The notes: generated by a model not told the origin, from the letters alone. A stretch of DNA of 64,000 nt from Ignavibacteria bacterium (GCA_019187405.1 JABAQZ010000007.1:62001-126000), one strand, 5' to 3'. Shown: positions 1-9,744, counted from the first letter of the stretch. Made by a program: numbers and translations.

Positions 1-826
1 AATAATCTTTGTGGACGACGGATCAACTGATGATTCAATCCGGGTAATCAATTCAAACCGGCTCGACTCGAATTATAAAGTAATCAAACTTTCCAGAAAT
101 TTCGGTTCGCATCCTGCATTAAGAGCGGGAATATTAAATTCAAAAGGTGAGTTTACGACTTTTACTTATGCCGATCTTCAGGATCCGCTCGAGTTAATAA
201 TCGAACTTTATAAATTATCCAAAAAAGGTAACAACATCGTATGGGCTGCAAGAATTAATTCAAAGTCCGGATTAATCGAAAGCATTCTTTCAAAGACATA
301 TGCAGCGCTCATGAAAAAATTTGTTAACCCTGACTTTCCTTCAAAAGGGTTTGACGTAGTGATGTTTGACTCAAAAATAAAAGAAGAGCTTAACAGAAAC
401 ATTGAATCAAATTCCTCAATATTTCTTCAGATACTCGACCTCGGCTTTAAGCAGGATTTCATTGAATATGAAAAGCGGGAAAGGACTGCGGGAAAATCAA
501 AATGGACGCTGAGCAAAAAGATAAAATTGTTTGTTGATTCATTTGTTGCCTTTTCATTCATGCCTATAAGACTCGTTACGATTACCGGAATAACGCTTTT
601 CTTTATTGGAATTGTTTACGCTTTGTATATTATTTTGAGAGAGCTGATAGTGGGAGATCTTGCTCCGGGTTGGCCGACACTGATTTCCATTTTAATGATC
701 TGTTTCGGAGTTACAAATATTTCGCTCGGAATAATTGCCGAATATCTCTGGCGGACTCTCGATGCAAGCAGGCATAGACCTGTATTTATCATTGATGAAA
801 TTTCTGAAAAGACTGATAAGACATGA
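1..826 (+). CDS. GT2 glycosyltransferase with two C-terminal membrane helices (5' partial)
   Basis: This is a DPM1/ArnC/GtrB-type family 2 glycosyltransferase that most likely moves a sugar onto or from a polyprenyl phosphate at the inner membrane. The reading frame is open to the left edge and reads IIFVDDGSTDD there, so the GTG at 11 is internal and the true start lies outside the window. The nucleotide-binding VDDGSTDD motif, a YADLQDP acidic motif (DXD-like) and the C-terminal pair of hydrophobic helices followed by an EYLWRTL segment are all visible and typical of the family. It lies 40 bp before an epimerase and aminotransferase, suggesting a shared operon for a modified sugar. Family assignment is firm; the donor sugar is unknown. 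Confidence 0.85.
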   Translation, partial: IIFVDDGSTDDSIRVINSNRLDSNYKVIKLSRNFGSHPALRAGILNSKGEFTTFTYADLQDPLELIIELYKLSKKGNNIVWAARINSKSGLIESILSKTYAALMKKFVNPDFPSKGFDVVMFDSKIKEELNRNIESNSSIFLQILDLGFKQDFIEYEKRERTAGKSKWTLSKKIKLFVDSFVAFSFMPIRLVTITGITLFFIGIVYALYIILRELIVGDLAPGWPTLISILMICFGVTNISLGIIAEYLWRTLDASRHRPVFIIDEISEKTDKT

Positions 827-866
827 AGCAAGACGTTAAACATATTAAATAATATAGCTTTTACAT

Positions 867-1847
867 TTGCAGGAAAATAAAATCAAAAATAAAACAATTC
901 TGATAACAGGCGGAGCGGGATTTATTGGCTCTCATCTTGCCAGCGAGTTGATCGGATTTGATCCAAAAAAAATTATCATTTTGGATAACCTGATAAGAGG
1001 CACCAAAGAAAACATGAAGAAATTTATGAATAATCCTTTGGTTGAATTTGTTCAGGGCGATATAATAGATTTTGATTTAACAGACCGTCTTATAAAAGAA
1101 TCCGATTACATTTTTCATCTTTCGGCTTTAAGAATTAATGCTTGCACTGAAGATCTTACATATTCATTCAATTCAATGGTAAAAGCAATATTTGAACTTG
1201 CAGAATCAGCCGTCAGGAATGATGTTAAAAAAATAATTTTCAGCTCGAGCGCTTCTGTTTACGGTCTTGCACAAAACTTTCCCACCCCGGAATCAGATAA
1301 TCCTTACAATAACACTACTTTTTACGGAGCTGCAAAACTTTGGGGTGAACAGATATTGAGAAGTTATAAGAATTTGTTCGGACTTGATTATACAGCGCTT
1401 AGATATTTTAATGTTTACGGTCCGGGAATGGATGCAACTGGAAAATATACGGAAGTTATGATCAGATGGCTTGACAGTATTAGAAATAATACAAATCCCG
1501 TAATTCACGGAGACGGAAGCACGACAATGGATTTCGTTTATATCAGCGATGTAGTTAAGGCAAATATAGCGGCATTAAATTATGATGTATCAGATATGAT
1601 ATTCAATATCGGCAGCGGAAAAGAAACAAGCTTAAAAGAATTGCTGAATCTCATGCTTAAAGTAAACAACTGCGATTTAAAACCTCATTTTGCCGACAGC
1701 AATAATTATAATCCGGTGAGCAGAAGATTAGCAGATATTTCTCTGGCAAATAAACATCTGAATTTCAGCCCCGATGTATCTCTCGAGGAAGGGCTGAAAA
1801 AAACCAGTGAATGGTATTTTGAAACGAAACAAGAAAACAAAAAGTGA
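867..1847 (+). CDS. NAD-dependent epimerase/dehydratase (extended SDR)
   Basis: A nucleotide-sugar epimerase or dehydratase of the extended short-chain dehydrogenase family, 326 residues, expected in the cytoplasm. The Rossmann glycine motif GGAGFIG is at residues 15-21, a serine-rich FSSSASVYG strand precedes the catalytic Y153-x3-K157 pair (FYGAAKLWGE), and a YFNVYGPG segment follows, as in UDP-glucose 4-epimerase-like and WbpP-like enzymes. The only plausible start before the glycine motif is a TTG at 867, since an in-frame TAG lies 12 bases upstream of it. The 3' end overlaps the next gene by 4 bases, indicating translational coupling with the aminotransferase. The exact sugar substrate cannot be read from sequence. 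Confidence 0.85.
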   Translation: MQENKIKNKTILITGGAGFIGSHLASELIGFDPKKIIILDNLIRGTKENMKKFMNNPLVEFVQGDIIDFDLTDRLIKESDYIFHLSALRINACTEDLTYSFNSMVKAIFELAESAVRNDVKKIIFSSSASVYGLAQNFPTPESDNPYNNTTFYGAAKLWGEQILRSYKNLFGLDYTALRYFNVYGPGMDATGKYTEVMIRWLDSIRNNTNPVIHGDGSTTMDFVYISDVVKANIAALNYDVSDMIFNIGSGKETSLKELLNLMLKVNNCDLKPHFADSNNYNPVSRRLADISLANKHLNFSPDVSLEEGLKKTSEWYFETKQENKK

Positions 1848-2980
1848 TTCCAATTTCAAAACCATATCTTACCGAAGACGAAGCTGCATCTGCACATGAT
1901 ACAATTTTATCAGGCTGGGTAACGCAAGGTCCGAAAGTAGAAGAGTTTGAAAAAAAATTCTGCGAATATACCGGCGCTGAATTTGCCATTGCCGTTTCAA
2001 ACTGTACTACCGCATTGCATCTGGCAATGATTGTTTCGGGAATCGGCAGAAATGACGAAGTCATTTGTCCGTCAATGAGTTACATTGCTACAGCCAACTG
2101 CATCCGATATACAGGAGCCGTTCCGGTTTTTGCAGAAATAAATCCGATAACATATAACATCGATGCCGGTCATGCAGAAAAACTGATTAACAAAAAAACC
2201 AAAGCAGTACTAATTGCGCATCAGATAGGACTGCCTGCAGACATTGATGCATTTAGGAAACTCTGCGAAAATCATAGCCTTAAATTAATCGAAGATGCAG
2301 CCTGTGCCGCTGGATCATCTTACAAAGGAAAAAAAATCGGCTCGCATTCCGAGCTTGTCTGCTTTTCATTTCATCCAAGAAAAGTTATCACTACCGGAGA
2401 AGGAGGCATGATAACAACAAACAATGAAGATTATTACGATAGATTAAAAATTCTCCGCCAGCATGGAATGTCGGTCAATGCGATGCAAAGACATATCGCC
2501 GAAAAACAGGGTAAAGTAATTCAGGAAGACCACATTGAAACCGGATACAATTACAGAATGACAGATATACAGGCTGCTATCGGTATCAAGCAGCTAAAAA
2601 AGCTTGACTGGATTGTAAATGAAAGAAGAAAAATTGCTTTGAGATATATAAGCGAACTCAAAGACATTAACTGCATCAGACTGCCTGATGAAGAAGAAGG
2701 ATACTTTTCTAATTTTCAGTCTTTTAGCATTTATCTGAAAGAAAATTCGCCTTTAAAAAGAAATGAACTGATCGTAAAGCTGAATGAAAACGGAATAGCT
2801 TCGAAGAGAGGCATAATGACATCGCACAGGGAAACAGCCTACAAAAAAGAATACTCAAAAATAAAACTGCCCATATCCGAAAATACTTCCGATAACAGTC
2901 TGCTGATACCGCTGTTTATTCCGATGTCAGAAGAAGAAATTAATTTTGTTATTACGACATTAAGAAGACTGTTGTCCTGA
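1844..2980 (+). CDS. DegT/DnrJ/EryC1/StrS family sugar aminotransferase
   Basis: A PLP-dependent aminotransferase of 378 residues that would transfer an amino group to a keto-sugar nucleotide. The N-terminal IPISKPYLTEDE opening, the SNCTTALHLA loop, the EDAACAAGSSYKG stretch and the PLP-lysine motif FHPRKVITTGEGG (Lys near residue 180) are family hallmarks. Translation starts at a GTG that overlaps the stop codon of the preceding epimerase. Together the two enzymes could build an amino sugar that the neighbouring glycosyltransferase uses; that pathway link is an inference from gene order. No defect is visible. Confidence 0.88.
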   Translation: MIPISKPYLTEDEAASAHDTILSGWVTQGPKVEEFEKKFCEYTGAEFAIAVSNCTTALHLAMIVSGIGRNDEVICPSMSYIATANCIRYTGAVPVFAEINPITYNIDAGHAEKLINKKTKAVLIAHQIGLPADIDAFRKLCENHSLKLIEDAACAAGSSYKGKKIGSHSELVCFSFHPRKVITTGEGGMITTNNEDYYDRLKILRQHGMSVNAMQRHIAEKQGKVIQEDHIETGYNYRMTDIQAAIGIKQLKKLDWIVNERRKIALRYISELKDINCIRLPDEEEGYFSNFQSFSIYLKENSPLKRNELIVKLNENGIASKRGIMTSHRETAYKKEYSKIKLPISENTSDNSLLIPLFIPMSEEEINFVITTLRRLLS

Positions 2981-3061
2981 TTTTAATCTTTTTGAATAGT
3001 TTCTATACTGATTATTGTAAATAATAGAGTTAGCTTATAAATAATTTAATCACTGAAGACC

Positions 3062-3964
3062 TTGAAAATAAATATACTGTTACTTATTCCATTTGTTATT
3101 TTTGTTTTATTTGATGATTCTATTGCGCAGGAGCTTGAACCGCGCGCATATTCAAACCTTCCGGTTAATGCAAATTTTGCCGGACTTAATTATACTTTCA
3201 CAACTGGAAATATTATTACTGATCCGACTTCTCCTTTAAAAAATCTTGAAGTAAATACAAATAATATTATTTCAGGTTACACCAGATCATTTTCTTTATT
3301 CGGTCGGCTTGGACGAATACAGGTTCTGCTTCCTTATACATTTCTTTCCGGTACTGCAAAGTTTAACGGCGTTGATACGAGCGGAACCAGATCGGGTTTG
3401 TCGGATGCAAGATTCAGAATCGGGATTAATATTCTTGGCTCGCCAGCAATGACATTAAAAGAGTTTGTTAAGTACAAGGAGGAATTTGTTTTCGGAGCAA
3501 GTATAGTCGTTTCTGTTCCGACAGGTCAGTATTTCCCCGAAAAGCTTATAAATCTGGGTACAAACCGCTGGGGTATAAAACCCGAACTCGGTATATCGAG
3601 AAAATTCGATCACCTTTATGTTGAGCTGTTCACCGGCTTCTGGTTTTTCACTTCCAACAATGAATATTTTGGCTCAAAAAAATTAAAAATCGGTCCGATC
3701 TTTGCAGTTCAGACTCATCTGAATTACGTGTTTGATAATAAAATGTGGGTAGGTATAAATGGAGCGTATTCATACGGCGGTCAGGCTGAAATTGACGGAG
3801 TCAAATCCGGTGAAAAGCAGGATAATTACAGAATCGGCTTAACATATTCCACGCCATTGAGCAGTCACTTTTCTGTAAAGCTTCAATATCATACCGGAGC
3901 AATTGTTACGGGCGGTTCGGATTTTGATTTTTATGGGACTACGTTACAATACAGCTGGTTTTAA
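3062..3964 (+). CDS. Outer-membrane barrel-like protein (Phenol_MetA_deg-type)
   Basis: A 300-residue exported protein. It begins with a hydrophobic signal peptide ending near SIAQ, followed by alternating polar and aromatic strands, for example LGRIQVLLPYTFLSG, FGASIVVSVPTGQYFPEK and WGIKPELGISRKF, and it ends with an aromatic residue in a short strand (QYSWF), as outer-membrane barrels do. The strand pattern and the VPTGQY segment resemble the family named after the MetA pathway of phenol degradation, whose members are barrels of unclear role; the name says nothing reliable about substrate. The start is a TTG directly before a lysine-rich signal peptide. Function is unknown. Confidence 0.65.
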   Translation: MKINILLLIPFVIFVLFDDSIAQELEPRAYSNLPVNANFAGLNYTFTTGNIITDPTSPLKNLEVNTNNIISGYTRSFSLFGRLGRIQVLLPYTFLSGTAKFNGVDTSGTRSGLSDARFRIGINILGSPAMTLKEFVKYKEEFVFGASIVVSVPTGQYFPEKLINLGTNRWGIKPELGISRKFDHLYVELFTGFWFFTSNNEYFGSKKLKIGPIFAVQTHLNYVFDNKMWVGINGAYSYGGQAEIDGVKSGEKQDNYRIGLTYSTPLSSHFSVKLQYHTGAIVTGGSDFDFYGTTLQYSWF

Positions 3965-3991
3965 TTTCTATAAAAATATTTCTTATAATTT

Positions 3992-4864
3992 TTGAAAGAT
4001 ATATTATTAATAATACTTTCGATAAGTGTACTTTTAGGTGTACCTTCAACTACCTTTCTTATGGGAATGAATTTAGGAAGAATTTCCGTTTATCATTTAA
4101 CTAAAAATTTAGTAATGATTATCAAATATTCAGTTGCAATGTATATCATTATGCCGATAGTTGCTTTATTCATGCTGTTTTTATTGCCGGGATATCAGGA
4201 AATATGGTCGGGATTGTATCTTGTTTCCATAGCACCGGCTATGCCTCTGATACTTAAAGCTACTCTGAGAAATAAACATGAATCGGGATTTGCTCTGATG
4301 TGGTTTGTCATAGCAATAATTTTATCCGTATTTTTCATTCCCATAAATCTTGGAATTGCCGAAGTTTTACTTAAACTTGATTTTAAACTGGGCTTTCTGA
4401 AAGTATTATGGAAGCTGTTATCATTGTTTCTGCTTCCTCTTGCTGCGGGATATTTTCTGAAGCATCATTTCCCGGATATATCGGAAAGGATAAAGAAACC
4501 TGTGAATTTTATAAATAAAACCGGACTTACAGCTCTGACTGTATCTTTCTTTGCCATCTCCATTCCTGTGTTTTTAAAATCTGATCCCATTCTGATTCTG
4601 CTTGTTGTGTGCTTTCTCTTTGTCGCTTTAATAATAGGAATAATTTTCGGAATGAATGATAAAGTTAATTCCCCGCTGCTTGAAGCTTCGCTCCTGTTAA
4701 GGTTTCCCGCACCGGCAATAGTATTTATGCAGATAAACAATTCAGTGGAAAAACATGCTCCGGTTATAGTAATTTATACCTTAATGGGACTTATATTAAT
4801 GAACCTTTCAATGAAATTTTATTTTAATAAAAGACCTGCTGCAGATGTTTCACAATTAGCTTAG
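3992..4864 (+). CDS. Multi-span membrane protein, bile acid:sodium symporter-like
   Basis: A 290-residue integral inner-membrane protein with about eight to ten hydrophobic helices and very short loops. The pattern of helices, with APAMPLILKATLR early and EASLLLRFPAPAIVFMQ near the end, resembles the bile acid:sodium symporter/auxin carrier (BART) fold, in which two inverted halves form a transporter. The similarity is by eye and moderate, so substrate and even transport function are not established. The start used is a TTG; no ATG lies before the first helix. It follows the preceding barrel gene by 27 bp and may be co-transcribed with it. Confidence 0.55.
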   Translation: MKDILLIILSISVLLGVPSTTFLMGMNLGRISVYHLTKNLVMIIKYSVAMYIIMPIVALFMLFLLPGYQEIWSGLYLVSIAPAMPLILKATLRNKHESGFALMWFVIAIILSVFFIPINLGIAEVLLKLDFKLGFLKVLWKLLSLFLLPLAAGYFLKHHFPDISERIKKPVNFINKTGLTALTVSFFAISIPVFLKSDPILILLVVCFLFVALIIGIIFGMNDKVNSPLLEASLLLRFPAPAIVFMQINNSVEKHAPVIVIYTLMGLILMNLSMKFYFNKRPAADVSQLA

Positions 4865-5004
4865 TATCCGGATTTGTTTTAATCCTACAATATGAAAAAA
4901 AAAAGTAAATTGAATAATGTTTACGAATTATACAAATTGCTGATGAAAATCCCGCATGTGTTATTTAAAGATTGTGTTTAATTGTATTCATAAAGAAGAC
5001 TTCT

Positions 5005-6240
5005 ATGTTAAAATTTTTGAGAATTTTGTTTTTAACTTTTTCAATCGGAATATTTTTATCAATTCCGGCATACTCTCAGGATAAATCCCCTAAAGGCAAA
5101 CAAACTGATTTAAAAGATGTCTTAAAAGATTTATTCGGCTCGAAGAAAGATTCAAAAGATACAGGAGCTGTTAAGGATTACAGTAAGGTTTCATTTTCGT
5201 TGCTGCCCGGTGTGGCTTATTCTACTTCAACCGGTTTTCTCGTAGGTTTTAATCTGAGTATGAGCAAATACTTCGGTAATCCGGACAATACTTCTCTGTC
5301 AGCGGCAACATTGTCAAGTAATTATACTTCAAAAAATCAGTTTAATCTGAAATATAAAACTGACTTTTATACAAGCAAGAACAGCTGGTATATAGAAGGA
5401 GACTATAGATTTTCATTAACTTCTCAGCAGACATTCGGACTCGGAACTGCAACTCCCAAATCAAACGAACAAAGAGTTAACTATAATCAATTCAGACTTT
5501 ATCAGAAGTTTTCAAAAAGGACATTTGGGAATTTATATTTAGGCGCTGCATTTTATTTTGACAAGTATAACAAAATTAACACTGAAGACGAAAATGAGGC
5601 GGAAGTATATCCAAATTTTCATAATGAGTATAATAAAATATACAATTATGATACCGCATCATATAATAATACAGGTTTCGGAATTCAGGCTGAATTCGAT
5701 TCAAGAGATAATGTAATTAATCCATACAAAGGATTCTTTGTTAGCTTAAGATATAATTTTTATCAGAAATTTTTTTCGGCTCAATCAATCTGGCAGGGCT
5801 CACATGCTGAATTCAGAACCTATCAGTCCTTTGGCAAAGTTAATAAGCATGTTTTAGCTTTTTGGCTTTACGGAGATTTTGTAGTAAGCGGTAATCCGCC
5901 TTATCTTATTCTTCCCGCAATTGGCTGGGACAAATTTGAGCGTTCTGGCAGAGGCTACACAACGGGCAGATACAGAGGCAAAAATCTTGTTTATGGAGAA
6001 TTTGAATATAGATTTCCAATTACCTCAAACGGACTTTTCGGAGGTGTAACGTTTGTTAATGTTACTTCCGCGTCAGATCCATTGTCAAATGAAGAACTCT
6101 TTGAATATCTGAAACCTGCATACGGACTTGGTCTGAGGATTAAATTTGACAAGAATTCCAGAACAAACATCTGCGTTGATTACGGAAAAGCTTCTGACGG
6201 CTCGAGCAGCTTTCAGTTTAATCTTAGCGAAGTGTTTTAG
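5005..6240 (+). CDS. BamA/TamA-like outer-membrane barrel without POTRA domains
   Basis: A 411-residue Omp85-type surface antigen barrel. I chose the ATG at 5005 rather than the upstream GTG at 4972 because it begins a clean signal peptide (MLKFLRILFLTFS, cleaved after a YSQ-like site). A short lysine/aspartate-rich linker follows (residues 25-60), then a barrel with the EFDSRDNVINPYKGFF motif, the GRYRGK segment characteristic of the Omp85 lid loop, and EFEYRFP. The protein ends in phenylalanine after SFQFNLSEV, the standard outer-membrane insertion signal. No POTRA repeats are present, so it is more likely a stand-alone barrel than the BamA assembly factor itself. Its partner and cargo are unknown. 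Confidence 0.75.
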   Translation: MLKFLRILFLTFSIGIFLSIPAYSQDKSPKGKQTDLKDVLKDLFGSKKDSKDTGAVKDYSKVSFSLLPGVAYSTSTGFLVGFNLSMSKYFGNPDNTSLSAATLSSNYTSKNQFNLKYKTDFYTSKNSWYIEGDYRFSLTSQQTFGLGTATPKSNEQRVNYNQFRLYQKFSKRTFGNLYLGAAFYFDKYNKINTEDENEAEVYPNFHNEYNKIYNYDTASYNNTGFGIQAEFDSRDNVINPYKGFFVSLRYNFYQKFFSAQSIWQGSHAEFRTYQSFGKVNKHVLAFWLYGDFVVSGNPPYLILPAIGWDKFERSGRGYTTGRYRGKNLVYGEFEYRFPITSNGLFGGVTFVNVTSASDPLSNEELFEYLKPAYGLGLRIKFDKNSRTNICVDYGKASDGSSSFQFNLSEVF

Positions 6241-6314
6241 AAAAATATTTTCGATGTAGTATTTAAAAGAAAATTCAAATTATTTATTTTTACCAAAATT
6301 CAAATTATAGTAGA

Positions 6315-7907
6315 ATGATTTCAAAAAATGTTTACCTTTTAATCATTTTCCTTTTTTCATTCAGTACTTATTCTTATTCGCTTGATTTACCCGAATTAAA
6401 GCTTAACAACAGGCAAAAGAATACTTTATCATTAAAGAATTTAACAAAGGGATATGATTATAACAAAAAAAGTTTAAATACTTATGCTGACAGAAATTTT
6501 TTATCAAAATCGATATTAAATGACGGATATAAACTGGATAAGAATTCACGTGATTTATCAGCATATTTTTCTAATAAGCTCAACACTAAATCCAAAAAAG
6601 ATTATCAACCCTGGGATTCCAAAAAAAGATTCTGGGCAGGCGCAAGTGAAATTGCTTTGCTTGAATTTATTCCGTTTGCGTTCTCGGCTTATTTAAAAGA
6701 CTGGACAGGATCAACAGAGAAAAACTGGACAAAAATCTCTTTTAAAACCATGTGGCATAATATTAACAATGGATGGTTTTATGACGGAGATAATTTCCTT
6801 ACAAACTTTTTTGCACATCCGTATCACGGAAATTTATTTTTCAATGCAGGCCGAACTAACGGATATAACTTCTATGAGTCGTCTCTTTTTGCAATGTCGG
6901 GAAGCGCTATTTGGGAGCATTTCATGGAAACATGGGAACCGGCTTTCAATGACTGGATCTTAACCAGCATGAACGGAATCAACCTCGGTGAAATCACTTA
7001 CAGACTTTCAACTCTCGTAACTGACAATCAACTCAGAGGCTCAGACAGAGTCTGGACTGAAATTTTCGGCGCAATAATAAATCCGGTGAGAGGAGTTAAC
7101 AGATTATTAACTGGTGAAACTTACAGAATATTTCCAAATCCATCATGGAGAAATCCAAAGCATATACAGATCACTCTTAGCGGTGGCGCCAGAAGAATTA
7201 ACAAGACAAACACGGAAGAATTTGCGAACGGAATAGAAGAAGGTCTCTTTCAGCTAAAAGTAAATTATGGTGATTTCATTAATACGGATTATAAGACTCC
7301 TTTTTCCAGTTTCAATTTTTACTTCGACTTTTCCACAGGCGATCCTCATCTGACACAGGTTCAGGGATACGGACATCTATACGGTATTCATCTTACAAAA
7401 AATAAGAAGCATGCAATGTCTTTGATCGAATCAATGAATTATGATTTTTTCAATAATCCCGGATTTGTTTTCGGTGCGGCTTCACTTGTTACAAATTACA
7501 TTAATGCCTGGAAAGTCATGAAAGACGGCTATTTGATTTTAAATGTTAACGGAAGAATCATGCCGATGGCTGCCACGCCAAATGACTACTTTGCAGGACC
7601 CGAAGGAAGAAACTATGACTTCGGACCGGGTGTCGGAGGTGGTTTAAGTTTCGGATTAAAAGATGGAAGATGGGATATCTTTAATATTACCTATAATACC
7701 GGCTGGCTCTGGACTCAAAGCGATCCGGCAGAATCAAAACATCATCTGCATTTTGCGAATCTTCAACTTCAATATCCGCTTAAAGATTATTTTGCAATCG
7801 GGGTAGATCTCGGCACTTACTGGAGAAACAGCTATTACGTAAACTATGATGATGTTAATTTTGAGACTCCTGTAGTAAAATTATTTTTCAAAACCGCTAT
7901 TCTTTAA
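6315..7907 (+). CDS. DUF3943 domain-containing exported protein
   Basis: A 530-residue protein with a signal peptide (residues 1-22). Its middle section, about residues 150-240, carries the features of DUF3943: an FLTNFFAHPYHGN segment, ARG-like GRTNGYNFYES, and a WEHFMETWEPAFNDW block followed by a glycine-rich GEITYR. The C-terminal half consists of alternating strands rich in aromatics and glycines, such as LTYNTGW-like repeats ending in KLFFKTAIL, suggesting a membrane barrel. The role of DUF3943 proteins is not known. It is separated by 2 bp from the next barrel gene and probably forms an operon with it. Confidence 0.7.
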   Translation: MISKNVYLLIIFLFSFSTYSYSLDLPELKLNNRQKNTLSLKNLTKGYDYNKKSLNTYADRNFLSKSILNDGYKLDKNSRDLSAYFSNKLNTKSKKDYQPWDSKKRFWAGASEIALLEFIPFAFSAYLKDWTGSTEKNWTKISFKTMWHNINNGWFYDGDNFLTNFFAHPYHGNLFFNAGRTNGYNFYESSLFAMSGSAIWEHFMETWEPAFNDWILTSMNGINLGEITYRLSTLVTDNQLRGSDRVWTEIFGAIINPVRGVNRLLTGETYRIFPNPSWRNPKHIQITLSGGARRINKTNTEEFANGIEEGLFQLKVNYGDFINTDYKTPFSSFNFYFDFSTGDPHLTQVQGYGHLYGIHLTKNKKHAMSLIESMNYDFFNNPGFVFGAASLVTNYINAWKVMKDGYLILNVNGRIMPMAATPNDYFAGPEGRNYDFGPGVGGGLSFGLKDGRWDIFNITYNTGWLWTQSDPAESKHHLHFANLQLQYPLKDYFAIGVDLGTYWRNSYYVNYDDVNFETPVVKLFFKTAIL

Positions 7908-7909
7908 TT

Positions 7910-8527
7910 ATGAAAATTAATAACATGAAAAAAATAATAATTGTAGTTTTATTAATTGCATCCGCTCCTGTATTTTCACAGAGTAATTTTGTAAGCGGCA
8001 AATCCGAATCCGGAAAATCCAACTGGAAAAATTCTCTGTCCAGCATGATAATGGTTGAAGGCTCTTATTACAGAAATCTCAGTGATTTTGGGCAAGTATA
8101 TAATAAATCAACCGGTATTTATCTAAATTATGCAAGACGCCTTAACAATTCATATCAGATCTTATTAAAATCCGGCTACACTGAATACAAAACCAGAGAC
8201 GAATCTATTCAGGATAGTACTTCTTTGACATCCGTTCCGATACAGTTCGGTTTTAGATATTATGTCCTTCCCGACAGAGTCATGCCTTACTTTTCATTCA
8301 TGAATGGTTTCAATATAATTTCACAGCAAAGAGAGCTTGACGGAGATCCAAATGATGAAACTCTCGTGAGATATATGTGGCAGGTCGGATTCGGTATTGC
8401 TTTTAAAATTTTTAAGGAAGTAAACCTCGACCTTTGTGCAAAGTACAATAACAACTTTTATCACCCCGATGCAATGAATACAAGTTTTGAATATTCGGGA
8501 GGATTGTCGTATAATTTCGGATATTGA
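7910..8527 (+). CDS. Small outer-membrane beta-barrel protein
   Basis: A 205-residue predicted outer-membrane protein. A signal peptide is clear whichever of two in-frame ATGs is used (7910 or 7925; the second gives the tidier MKKIIIVVLLIASAPVFSQ). The mature part has about eight amphipathic strands, for example GIYLNYARRLNNSYQILL and PIQFGFRYYVLPDRVMPYFS, and ends GGLSYNFGY with a terminal aromatic residue. This looks like an OmpA/OmpW-sized barrel with no extra domains. It is the last gene of the run, only 2 bp behind the DUF3943 gene and 13 bp before a strong terminator. Confidence 0.65.
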   Translation: MKINNMKKIIIVVLLIASAPVFSQSNFVSGKSESGKSNWKNSLSSMIMVEGSYYRNLSDFGQVYNKSTGIYLNYARRLNNSYQILLKSGYTEYKTRDESIQDSTSLTSVPIQFGFRYYVLPDRVMPYFSFMNGFNIISQQRELDGDPNDETLVRYMWQVGFGIAFKIFKEVNLDLCAKYNNNFYHPDAMNTSFEYSGGLSYNFGY

Positions 8528-8540
8528 TTTTAAATTTAAA

Positions 8541-8570
8541 TAAAAAAACCGGTGTATGCCGGTTTTTTTA
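8541..8570 (+). terminator. Intrinsic terminator, usable in both directions
   Basis: A perfect stem of 11 bp (seven A then CCGG, paired with CCGG then seven T) closes a 6-base loop, TGTATG. It has a T-run on the plus strand and, by symmetry, on the minus strand, so it would end the 3062-8527 gene run and also anything arriving from the minus-strand remnant beyond it. Confidence 0.9.
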
Positions 8571-8594
8571 TTTGTAAAATTCTTTCTATACTCT

Positions 8595-9245
8595 TTATGG
8601 TCTGATGCTTGTTACAAAATTCGCCGCATTATTGTCAACATAAGCCATATCCAATCCATCTACAAAATTGTCACCGTCAATGTCGGTTGCAACATATCCT
8701 TGATAAAAAAATTAAACGTCATTATCGACCAAACTGAAATCAGCAGCGTCAATGATACTGTCCTGATTTACATCGCCGCTGTAAAAACACCACTTTCCGC
8801 TTTTGTATTTTAAATTATTGCCAAAAGCCTGTGTCAGAAAAGTAGTAAAATTATAAGTGTTTGGCTGACCTGAATTTAACTGCTGAACATTCTTTGTCCA
8901 TGTCTCAATTGAATTTCTGTGCTTCACAGTAATATAATAATAAATGCCTCCGTTAGCATTGAAAAAATTGGCAATACCGAATCCATTAGAGTTGAGTCTG
9001 AATTTGCTCGAATCGATTCTTCCATAAGGAGATAATGAACCTCTTAAGATTACATTTACCGTATCGTCTCTCATGTCAGTACCGTCCCATAATCCTTCAG
9101 TTAATGCCTTCAGTTCGAGTGACACAATTCCGTTTCCCCAAAAATTATTTTTTGTAGTATCAATTAATTTGTAAATAAGAGTATCCCGAAGCGTCGAGCT
9201 TCCTCCCATACTTGCTATTACTTTAAATTCTTTTTCACTTATGCT
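8595..9245 (-). pseudogene. C-terminal remnant of a secreted protein with dockerin-like tail, nonsense-mutated
   Basis: The minus strand encodes a fragment homologous to the last third of the subtilase gene at 11055: a LWDGTDMRDDTVNVILRGS strand region, then YITVKHRNSIETW, TQAFGNN, and a first Ca-binding-like repeat SGDVNQDSIIDAAD. An in-frame TAA at 8712-8714 follows DNDV; reading past it, in the same frame, recovers the second repeat (GYVATDIDGDNFVDGLD, then DNNAANFV and a final SIRP) up to a stop at 8595. The fragment has no upstream catalytic part: an in-frame TAG at 9246-9248 closes it. It is therefore a decayed tail of a lost exported protein. An ATG at 9209 could still give a 165-residue product, but I see no signal peptide. 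Confidence 0.75.
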
Positions 9246-9249
9246 CTAA

Positions 9250-9507
9250 TATGAACTCGGATATTTGGATTCTGCTGAATCACTACTGGTTTCTTACAGA
9301 CAGTATCTTAATCGAAACAACGGCTTTATCGGAATGTACGGCGAGTGGTATGATAATTTTCTTAAGACTTACTCAAATCTTCTCAAATTAGACAAGCACA
9401 GCAAAGAATCTGTCAGAAAATTCATGGATAATACCGACAATACGGATAAAATTTTATTTAAATACTGGTTTCTACAGAAAGCTGACGAGCTGATTAATGG
9501 AATCTGA
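9250..9507 (+). pseudogene. Orphan C-terminal-like protein fragment
   Basis: An 85-codon open stretch between stops with normal-looking residue composition (aromatics, leucines and charged residues: YRQYLNRNNGFIGMYGEW, FLKTYSNLLKLDKHS). It has no ATG at its head, only a TTG at 9265, and no recognizable family. Its position next to a truncated gene on the opposite strand suggests a leftover 3' end of a gene deleted by the same rearrangement. It could instead be a chance open frame. Confidence 0.3.
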
Positions 9508-9744
9508 AATTTTATGAATTCTTTTTTTTGCTAACTTACGTTAACTAAATCTCTATTATCACTTCTCTAAATCTATTCTAAAGAATCACTCGCATTTTAT
9601 AAATTCCTGTTTCAATAAATCAACTGCTGATTTAAATGAAAATTAGAATTGTTTGAAAGATGAAAAACAAATTTATAATTTTCTGATTTTTTAAATAGCA
9701 GTTACAAATTTGTATATTTACTTAGAAAATATTTATAAAAAAAA

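Noticed and set aside
11-826. GTG at 11 as the true start of the first glycosyltransferase
   Set aside because: The frame is open to the edge and the residues before it (IIF) belong to the conserved strand ahead of VDDGS.
4972-5004. GTG at 4972 as start of the BamA-like gene
   Set aside because: The ATG at 5005 starts a canonical signal peptide; the extra 11 residues would spoil it.
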